From Fibrobacterota bacterium (GTDB lineage Bacteria > Fibrobacterota > Fibrobacteria > UBA5070), in contig JADKBN010000025.1 of assembly GCA_016715065.1 (NCBI GenBank), forward strand, positions 1 through 53,596: a DNA stretch of 53,596 nucleotides, in the 5' to 3' direction. The notes below the pieces were generated by a model. It worked only from the letters and a program-made list of their open reading frames with translations, was not told where the DNA came from and did no database searches. Below are positions 26,401-34,743 of the stretch, one piece after another (within the stretch, counting starts at the first letter, position 1; each line of letters begins with the position of its first letter). The position numbers were made by a program, and so were the translations under genes.

Positions 26401-27897
26401 GGTGCGCATGCCTGGCCCCGCTCTCCAGGAGTCGAGACCAAGACTCATGGTGTGGGTGGTGGCATGGCCGCCATCCTCGAAGACCGAGGCGGAAACAGTG
26501 CAGTAGCCTGCATCGCCCACCGTTTCGCGGGGAGGCAGGATCACTGGGGTCATAAACTGACCCGCAGAATCCAGGAAGGCGCTGAAGGTGGAATCCCATT
26601 CGCTGGGGTGGTTTTCCACCATGTCCAGCGGGAGGCAGGAATACCCGTCACCCCGTGCGGCGAGACCTTGGCACGAGAGGCGGATTTCCAGAGGCAAGCC
26701 CGCGGTGGGACGACCGGTGCTCCACGCGGAGCGCACCCTCCAAGTTTGGAAGTCTGCCGTGTCTTCGGTCAGTTCCATCCGCAAACGAGGGATTTTCGCC
26801 TCCTCCACGGAGAAGAAGGTCGATCCATACGACCCGTCTAGATTCGCCTGGATGTGGTACCCACCGGATCGCAGGTTCGCGGGAACTTTCCAGCGCCATT
26901 GCACATGACCGGAGGCGTCCAAGGTGGTTGCCAGGGAATCGACCACGATACCTCCCTGCAGGATTTGGATTTTGAGCGCCTTTGACTTCGGAAGCGCGCC
27001 GCCAGGGCCACGGGCCAGACATCCTACAACCAACGTGTCGCCCGGGCGATGCGATGACCGGAACACATACGGGAAGACTCGCTGGCCATTGGAATAGCGG
27101 TTGTTTCCGCCATCACCGCCCAAAAAGTCCACGCTGTGAAACTGCTGCCAAGGTTCTTCGTGCTGGTCCTGCCCCAAGGTCAGCAGGGCGATCCGCTCCG
27201 AAGACCCAGGAGTCCGCGCGACCCAGGTTTCAAGAGTGTCGTCGCTTGTGGGTTTCGCGATGCGCAGTCGGCCGGAGGAATCGGTCTGGGTTTTCCAGGG
27301 GAGTGGTGAAAGTCGCTCCAGGATCACCGACCCCCAAGTTCTCACACGAGCGAGATCCAAGGACTGGATCTCCAGCGAATCGGGTCCCACCGAGTGGGCC
27401 GCGATGCCAAGATCTGTCACCAGGTACAACGCCTTCGCCCAGGTGGAGTCGCAATTTTCATCTTTGGTGGTGGGGCGGTAGGCGCGTGGCCCCGCGATCA
27501 CCTGGATTTCCAGAAACGATCCTGGAAACTGTTTCGCCGCGCGATCGAGGTCCATCCAAGCGGTCCAGCTCGTGAGAGAATCGCGGGGGCGACTCATGCG
27601 GATGCGATAGGGCCAGGGGCGCGTGTCGAGTGCGGCATCCTCGGCTGTTCCATGGCGATCGTTGTCCCACCGAGAGCTGGCCTTGGCGCGCTTGGCGGCC
27701 TCTTGCGGCGAGACCGGACGGGCACGCAATTCAAACGTGTCGATCGCCTCCACGCGCAAGGCCACGCGTTTGGCCTCTTCCGGTAGCAGCTGCCCTCGCG
27801 AATCCATAAATTGGAGAGTTGGATCCGGCCGGAACAGATCCGGAACAGGAGGTTGGGCGGCGCTTTGCAGGGCGGAAAGGGCAATGGCGAGGAGCAT
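23431..27897 (-). CDS. Alpha-2-macroglobulin-like protein, second of four (two frameshifts), about 1488 aa
   Basis: Paralogue with signal peptide MLLAIALSALQSAAQ, then PPVPDLFRPDPTL. It has HRPGDTLVVGCLARG, VLSAIDQGILDLDNF, MG7-like FPIPSFLGSARIRLIAAS, thioester YPHGCLEQ (codon 24749-24751) and C-terminus ALYDAALRAHWKGERVRIAQ. The bait-like insert (about 25375-25555) is Tyr/Gly/Ser-rich (RYGYGYGSSGSSG). Two single-base shifts are needed. Near 25200 the sequence passes from SRSALEMTV to TPQTLSPSDTV, with a base missing. At 23505-23507 an extra C disrupts REAEVTVEALYD. Coding similarity to the sisters continues through both, so one functional gene with read errors is more likely than a pseudogene. 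It is 29 bases downstream of the first paralogue. Confidence 0.83.
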
Positions 27898-27926
27898 AGG
27901 GAAAACCTACGCACTCGCCGTCGGGT

Positions 27927-30900
27927 TCACCGAAGGATTTTGACGCGATCGCCTTTCCAGCCCGCGAACAGGCCTCCGTCGTAAAGGGCTTCCAATTGGG
28001 CTTCGGGGCCACGATACGACCCCGCTTGCAAGGCCACCAAGGGAATCGAAACCGGCTTGGCGTCACCAGCCTCGAGATCGAAGTGGAACACCACGCGATC
28101 GGCGCGGATGTCCACATGGCGGAAGCCTTTGCGCAGGGTGACAAGCTGTTCGCGAGGAACACCCCATCCGCCGGGAAGCCACAAGGTGGTGGCCAGGTCG
28201 GTCAGCTTTTTACCGGTTGGATTGGAGGCGACCATCTGCACCATGAAGGATTGTCCTTCGCGAAGGGGCTGGTTGGGGATGGAATCCATGCGCAGGACCA
28301 GACCGCTGTCTCGCCGCGATTGCGGAGCCACCAGGCGCCCATGGCGGAACACTTCCACGGAAAGCTTTCGGTTGGAGCCGGACAACCGGACTCTCACCGT
28401 GTCGGTCTCCTTGGGAAGGTCCATGCTCGTGCGGCCTTTTGCCAGGGGATTTGTTTCAGGCGAAAGCTTCCCCAGCGGACGAACAAACCGGAATCCCTCC
28501 TCGGGCCAGCGCTGGCACCCAGCGCCTTTGCCAGGGCGCGAAATTGCGCTCCCAGTTCATGGGTGGTGGACCAGCCGGTGGAGGCCAGATCCTGCGGCAA
28601 CCAAGGCACAACACTGTCGGCGCGAGGACATCGCCCAGCTCGGTCATGGTTTCCAGGGCCAACGCCCGGTCTCGGACGCTCGATCCCATTCCCCAACGCC
28701 ATGGGGCGCTGTCCACCATGCGACGAGGCTTTTTCGCCTCCTGCTGGGCGCGCGTCTTGTTCCCGGCGCGCAGCCAGGCGCGGGAGAGCATCCAACGCGC
28801 ATCGGATGTCAAATCCTTCGCAGAAAGGGTATCCAGATCCCGCGAGGAGAGCGTTCTTGCCCGAGGGCTGCATTTGGACCGAAGCGCGAGGCGATACGCT
28901 TCGTGCAAAGGATCCTTGAAATGGGTCTTGTCCAGCACCGTCTGCAAAGCGTCGCGCAAGCTGTGATCTTCCTTGGGAAGCGGCGCTGGTATTCCTGCAG
29001 GAAATCCAGGGCCCACAGGCTTCCCCATTCATGGGGGTGTTCTCATAGGGCCACAGAGAAAGCATCCGGAGGGCTTTTGGAACGTGCGCAATTTGAGCAC
29101 GGTGGCCTTAACGAATCCTTGGGCGCCGTTCCGATCCTGCCGGACATCTCTGGAAAAAGTTCCGTCAAATACAGCTGCGGAATGCCTCGCGAAAGCGTCT
29201 GCTCCAGGCATCCGTGGGGATATCCAATCAGCTCGCGCAGCCGACGGTCCATCCCCAGGATGTTTAGGGTGGTCGCCTCCAGGCGTACGGACAGGCTGTC
29301 GGGTTGGTATCGCTTGTCCAGCACGAAGGTCATCTCCTGCCCGTTGCTCGATTGCTGCAAAGCATCCGTAGACAAATTCCGGTCGTCTTTGACTTGCACC
29401 AGCAAAGGGACAATGCCCGTGTCGCCGTCGCGGACCGCCTCCGCTTGCAAGCGAATGGAGCCGGTGGGTCCGGCGACCAGGGTGGAACGGTGGTCGGCGC
29501 GGGCGCGCTGTTCCATCTTTTCTTTCCAGCGCAGGGAATCGATCGGCTTCACCGGGCCGTCCATCGCAAGTTCCATCCCGGAGGCGGTGCCGGGTGCGGA
29601 CATCAGGGTGGTGACGATCTCGAAGGTGTCGCCGGGCGAAACCACCAGAGGTCCGGAAATCTTCAGCTCCTGGGCCGAACGAACGGGCGCGAAGGCCTCC
29701 GCCACGGTAGCTTGCATCCCGGAGACCGCCACGACGGAAATGCGCAAAGATCCGGTATAGGCGCCCACCGGAACGGTCACGGTTTGATCGCCGGGAACCA
29801 GCGCAAGCACGCGGCTCACCCAGGCCATCGGATTGGCTTCCAGGAAGGTGCGAGGGCGTCGGAGGCTACCACTTCCGGCACCAAAACCGGCGCGACCTCC
29901 GCCTATCAGTCCGACTCCACCGACCCCGGACATCCGACCTTCGCCCAGCAGGCCATCGGTGGTGCTGCAGCCTTGGCTTTCTTCGTGGGAATACGGTGAT
30001 CCGCAGCGTCCCAGTCCGTCCCACCAACTGATGGAAAGTTTTTCTGGGGTAGCAAACCACCGGGAGGGATCGCCGATGCGGTGGTCGTCGATCATCAAAA
30101 TGCCTTCGTCCACCGCCGACACCACCATCGATCCCGTGCGCTTGGAAGAGTTCCGAACCACCACCTCTCCCGTGCTTCGTGGATGGAAGACGGAATCTGG
30201 CAAGATCGTGATGTCCAACGAGGAGTCCCGCGGTTGGATGTCGAAGGTGCGACCGTTGGCGCGCACCCAGCTGGTGCCTGATGCGGTGGCCGCCAGAAAC
30301 GACACCACCATGTGCGCACGCGGGACCCAGGTGGAGTCCACCGGTTCCTTCCACACCTGCAATCCGCGCTGGACGTGCTGGAAGGATTGCCTCAGGATGC
30401 GATCGCCTTGGACCACTTGCCGCAGCGCCAAGCCGGGCTCGAAGGCCTCCCAGCGGATCCTGGCCGTATCGCCTTGCGAGAGGTCGGTGGGCGAGACTTC
30501 CTCCGGAAAGGCGTAGCCGGCCTTTTCGGGGATGTTTTCCAGGATCGCCATCGGGGATCGAGCCTGTTTGTCGAGTTTCTTGTCGACAGAATCCGGCTTC
30601 GGTGTCCGGGTCTTCAGGATGCCTCGCAGTTCCTGCTCCACACGATGTCCGCCTGCCTCCTGTGCGGAGAAGTTCGCGATCCAGGAAAGGCCGGACCCGG
30701 TGGAGCTGTCCCTCTGGAAAAAGAACCGCCCTGTGGCATCGAAGGTTCCCGCGATGGTGGTGTCGCCGGAGCCTTTCGCGGAAGCGGGCGAAAATTCGCT
30801 CCAGCGGATGCGTGCCTGGAAGGAGCTGCCTTCGACGGGTCTGCCGGACAGCCAGGTTCCGGAAAATTCCACCCCCCAACTGCCGCGGGAGGTGTCCATC

Positions 30901-32104
30901 ACCATGGGCAGGATGGAGATTTTCATGCGCGGTGGTCTCAGCTCCTCCACCCGGAAAGGAACCTTGGAACGGTTATGGCCGGATTGGACCACGACCTCCC
31001 AACGGCCGGTCATGGCGTCCTTGGACAGACGGGTTCTCCATTGCACATGTCCGTCCGATCCCACCTTCAGGCGGACGGAATCCGTGCAATGGTTTCCTTG
31101 GCACAATTGGAAGGCCAATCGGTGTCCCAGCGGGATGCCGCCTCCGCTGGCACGGACCAGGCAGCCCACCACGATCGTGTCGCCAGGCGAGTGGATGCCA
31201 CGCACGGTGTACGGAAACGTCCGAACGCCGTTGGTGAACGTCTCGCGCCCGTTTTGTCGGCCGTTTGCAGACCCACCGGCAATTGCCTAGTCCACGCTGA
31301 CTGGGAATTCACGGAAAGCACCGCGACTTCCCTGCCCTCCGCCGTGCCCAGCCAGAATCGACCCGAGCCCTTGGTGGCGAGGCGGACGGTGCCATCGGGG
31401 CCTGTGCGCTGGATGGCGGAGCGCTTGCCGGATCCCCGCACCGAAACGCCCACCCAAGGACGATTCTTGTCCAAGTCCATCGCGAGGATCTCCACGGAAT
31501 CGCTTCCAAGCGCCGTCCCGAAAAGGCCCAGTCGCGAGACCAGGAAGGCTTCTTCCACGTGGGCCGTGTCGCACACGGAAGTGTCTATATACGGCAGGAA
31601 ATCGCGAGGGGCCGCCGACACATTCACGGAAACCATCTTGCCGGGATGGAGCCGGGCCAGGCTGTCCAGGTTCAGGCGGAAGGTCCAGGTGGTCAGGGAA
31701 TCGCGGGGGCGCGAAACCTTGCCTTGGTGCGGCCACACCTGTTTCTGTGCCCTCGCCAACGCCAAGTCGTCCTCAGCTCCAAGACCCATCGCGGCCATCA
31801 GGTCTTCGTCGCCAGCTCCTTCCTCAATATCGGGTTCGAATTCTTCCCGAGTGGATGAATACTCCTCGGAGGAACGTTCCATTTCCTGGGGCACCCAGGT
31901 GCGCGGATCCAACGGACGCACCTGCCACCGGACCTTTTCCATGGACTGCACCTGGATGGTCAAGGCTTTGGCGTTGCGAGGAAGGAGGTGCCCGCCCTCG
32001 GCGAGGATCTGGATCCGCGGGTCCTGGCGCAGGACGTCCGGAACGATCCGAGGGGTGGGAGCGGAAGGAAACGTGGCCGTGGCGAGGAGGAGGGGGAGGA
32101 GCAT
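27927..32104 (-). CDS. Alpha-2-macroglobulin-like protein, first of four (multiple frameshifts), about 1390 aa
   Basis: The most divergent and first-transcribed paralogue. It has signal peptide MLLPLLLATATFPSA and then IVPDVLRQDP. An acidic insert (SSEEYSSTREEFEPDIEEGAGDED) not seen in the sisters follows early. It keeps HSPGDTIVVGCLVRA, VVSAVDEGILMIDDH, thioester YPHGCLEQ (Cys codon 29208-29210), and C-terminus IRADRVVFHFDLEAG with EALYDGGLFAGWKGDRV. The bait-like insert (about 29836-30010) is extremely Gly-rich with Val/Leu/Arg (MSGVGGVGLIGGGRAGFGAG). About seven single-base shifts are needed, near 31249, 29105, 29073, 29035, 28985, 28630 and 28440. The pieces read through as one protein, so I call one CDS. 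Genuine decay is possible here, since this copy has far more lesions than the others. Confidence 0.72.
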
Positions 32105-32259
32105 GGGACTATGATACGTCGCAAACGCGGATTCCACATTCCGCTTTCAGGGCCGGTAGCCAGGAAGGAAGTCCACGGTTCCGTTGGCAATCCACCCGTC
32201 GGAAGGCCGTCCTGCACGTAGTTTTGGCAGAGTCTTCGCACGCAAAGAGAAGGGGCGTT

Positions 32260-33887
32260 ATGTCGCGGTGGATCGGTCAGGGGTGCATGGTTGTGGGAAT
32301 GTTCACCGCTTGGGCCGGGGCATGGGAGTTCGACAAGGCCTACCGGCTGCCCAACTTGCCGCTCTTGGCGCAACGCGCCAGCGCGGACACGGCCTTCTAC
32401 TTCTATGGCGAGAAGAGCGGATCTCCCAAGACCTACGCCCGGACCTCCATCCTGTGCGGCTCAGTGGGTTCGGGGCGCTGACGCGCGATCCATCCGATTC
32501 CAGCGGATCCACGTTCTGGGTACTGGACGACCGCGGCCTGTCCACCGCCTACGAGACCACCACCCTCAAGGCCCGCGTGTTCGCCTTTCCGGCCTACCAC
32601 CAGAAGCTGGTGAAGCTCCGTGTCCAAGGCGACAGCCTGGCGGTGTTGGGGATCGATTCCATCGCCACGTTGGAATCCGACACGGTCTTCACCACGGGCC
32701 TTACTTCCACCAAGGCCCCTGCGGACGAAACGGCCTTGAAGGGATCCCTGGCATCCGCTGTGGTGACAGAATCCGCCACCATCGCCCCGGTGAGCGGCGG
32801 CTACGACTTCGAAGCCCTGCGCATCCTGCCCAACGGCAATTTCATGGCCTCCGATGAATTGGGGCCCGCCCTGGTGGAGATCGACGGAAAGACCAAGCGG
32901 ATTCTGCGCGAGTGGTGGCCGGGCAAGGGATTGTCTCCCATGTTCAGCAACCGGCGCGACAATCGCGGATTCGAAGCGATGGCCGTCACGCCTTCCGGCG
33001 TGGTGGTGGCCATGCTCCAATCCGCTGCGGACAACCCCTCCAAATCCGACACCAAGGAATCGCGCGCGATCCGCATCCTGCGCTTCGACCCCAAGACCGA
33101 GACGAGCAAGGAATTCGTCTATCTGTCGGATCTCAAAGGCTCGGCCGGACGCAAGGCTTCGGAAGTGAAGATCGGCGACCTCGTGGCCCGCTCGGAAACC
33201 CGTTTCCTGGCGCTGGAGCACGGCGAAGACGGTCGCGGCAAGTATTGGATCGACCTCGTGGAGTTCGATCTTTCCGCGGCCACCGACATCTTCGATCCGC
33301 TCGCGCGCAACAAGGGCAAGACTTTTCCCGTGGACAACATCTGGAAGACTCCCGAAGAGATCGGCATGGACACGACCAACGCGGTGTGGGACAAGGCGGG
33401 GATCGTGCCGGTGTCCCGGACCACGATCATGGAAGACCTGCTGGGCGGCGGCGTCTGGACCAGCCGCAAGCCGGAAGGGATGGAGCTGTTGGGCGACACC
33501 GCCGTGGTGCTGATGAACGACAACGACTACGGCGCCCAGGACAAGAACGCCGACGGCATTCCCCACATCCTCCCCGACGCCGAGCGTGCGATCGCGATGA
33601 CCTACCTGCGCTTCAAGCCGGGGACAGGAATTGACTTCAAGCGCAAAGCCGCGAGGGAAGTGACGCTCCGGGCATTCCGGGCGGGCGGGATCCTGCACGT
33701 GGAATCGGGCGCGGCGATGGACGAGCCGGTGCGCTTGACGGATCTGGATGGGCGGGTTCGCTCGAGCGGAATTCTGCACCAGGGGACTTGCGCGCTTTCC
33801 CTGGCGGCGGTCGGTGGCGGTGCCCATGTGCTGGATGTTGGGACGGGCACGCGTAGACGTCAGATCCTGGTGCAGGTGGTGAGGTAG
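32260..33887 (+). CDS. Secreted phytase-like (esterase-like) protein with C-terminal sorting-type tail (one frameshift)
   Basis: ATG 32260 has GAAGGGG five bases upstream and gives a signal sequence (MSRWIGQGCMVVGMFTAWAGA). The body matches the 'esterase-like activity of phytase' beta-propeller family: TFWVLDDRGLST, GGYDFEALRILPNGNFMASDE, RDNRGFEAMAVTPSG, LEHGEDGRGKYWIDLVEFD. The substrate is unknown. The last 75 residues (EPVRLTDLDGRVRSSG ... VLDVGTGTRRRQILVQVV) resemble the short C-terminal sorting/anchoring domains of FCB-group secreted proteins. Around 32440-32470 one base is missing: the frame changes from TSILCG to SGFGALTRDP, just where the family expects the first propeller strand. 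It is divergent from the macroglobulin operon across 155 bases in which I see no clear promoter. Confidence 0.75.
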
Positions 33888-33916
33888 GGGGCATCCTCCC
33901 AGCCCCGCATTTTTTC
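33887..33916 (+). terminator. Probable terminator of the phytase-like gene
   Basis: Immediately after the TAG stop, GGGGC-ATCCTCCCA-GCCCC is followed by GCATTTTTT. The stem is five G-C pairs with a T6 run. Confidence 0.5.
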
Positions 33917-33944
33917 CTTGTTCGCGCCGAGCCTTTCGGCGAAC

Positions 33945-34399
33945 TCACTTCAGGCGAGGATCGAAGCGGAAATTTTCCGGAGATTTCTGGACGATCGTCG
34001 AGAACTTGGGGTGTTCCGGATTCAGGACGAAATTGAATTCCTGAGGAATGATCGCGCTGGGCACCTGGAGGGCGAGGGATCGCCTCGAGCCAAGCCATTC
34101 GTCTCCGATGGCACGAAGTCCAAGGGCGCCGGGATCCATCCAGCGCTTGGGAAGAGTGCTCCGATCCAACACCTCGATCTGGTCAAGGCGGAAAGAGACC
34201 GGAATGCAGACGAAGGAGAGGGGAGGGTTCCGCTGTCGAGGTGGACGAGGGTTTCGAGGACCGAAAGCGACCGAGTGGAGCTTACGTAGACCGCTCGCAC
34301 TCCTGGACTGTTCCACCTGCCGCCGCTTTTAGCGGCGCCGATCCCGGAGAAGGCGCCGTCGATCCGCGAGGCTTTCAGGATGCGGAACGCCGTGATCAA
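33945..34399 (-). CDS. RES-domain toxin (one frameshift), about 151 aa
   Basis: RES toxins are NAD-degrading enzymes paired with Xre/MbcA-type antitoxins. The signature is visible: AFRILKASR at the N-terminus, SGGRWNSPGVRAVYVSS, then SLSVLETLVHLDSG with the conserved Arg, Glu and Ser that name the family. After a missing base in a G-run at 34220-34223 the protein continues in the next frame: LSFVCIPVSFRLDQIEVLD, ALGLRAIGDEWLGSRRSLALQVPSAIIPQEFNFVLNPEHP, ending RFDPRLK. This is the normal RES C-terminal half. The start is TTG 34399, overlapping the antitoxin stop as TTGA, so the pair is translationally coupled. As read the toxin would be truncated. Confidence 0.8.
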
Positions 34400-34557
34400 A
34401 CGAATACGCCTTCCTCGATCTGATCGATCAGGGTGGCGACTTCCTGTGCCCCCAGATGGGTATCCGATCGCTGCAGAGGGGTCATTCCCGCAAGGGCGCG
34501 CGCGGGAGCGAGCATCCATTTCCGTGCGGTAGCTTCGATCCGCTTGAGCGACGACAT
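34396..34557 (-). CDS. Xre/MbcA/ParS-type antitoxin, C-terminal domain (short)
   Basis: The C-terminus ARALAGMTPLQRSDTHLGAQEVATLIDQIEEGVFV matches the toxin-binding DUF2384 domain of RES-partner antitoxins almost position by position (family pattern 'P..ALgG.TPl.lldt..G...V..lL.rIe.GV'). From ATG 34557, with AAAGGGG upstream, the product is only 53 residues, whereas family members are usually 120-150 with an N-terminal helix-turn-helix. The promoter at 34638-34666 leaves little room for more. A frameshifted longer form starting at ATG 34630 (MASRTKSTATTTSPERASS...) is possible but does not look like a helix-turn-helix. The antitoxin is therefore either truncated or misread. Confidence 0.62.
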   Translation of the reverse strand: MSSLKRIEATARKWMLAPARALAGMTPLQRSDTHLGAQEVATLIDQIEEGVFV

Positions 34558-34637
34558 GCACGGAAGACCCCTTTGATGAGGCTCTTTCCGGCGAAGTGGT
34601 CGTTGCCGTACTCTTTGTTCTACTTGCCATACGGCAG

Positions 34638-34666
34638 AATATACTGGCCATTTGGCGAATGCGCAA
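34638..34666 (-). promoter_or_regulatory. Promoter of the RES/antitoxin pair
   Basis: On the minus strand TTGCGC, 17 bases, then TATATT, in a locally AT-rich stretch just past the helicase stop. ATG 34630 lies only seven bases beyond the -10. Short inverted pieces (GCCA...TGGC) flank the -10 and could be an autoregulatory operator. Confidence 0.5.
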
Positions 34667-34743
34667 ATCATCATCTGCGAGAGCATCGGGGGAATGGGGA
34701 TTCCTCCGAACTTCCACCTCCCCATTATTCGTTCGTGCACAAA

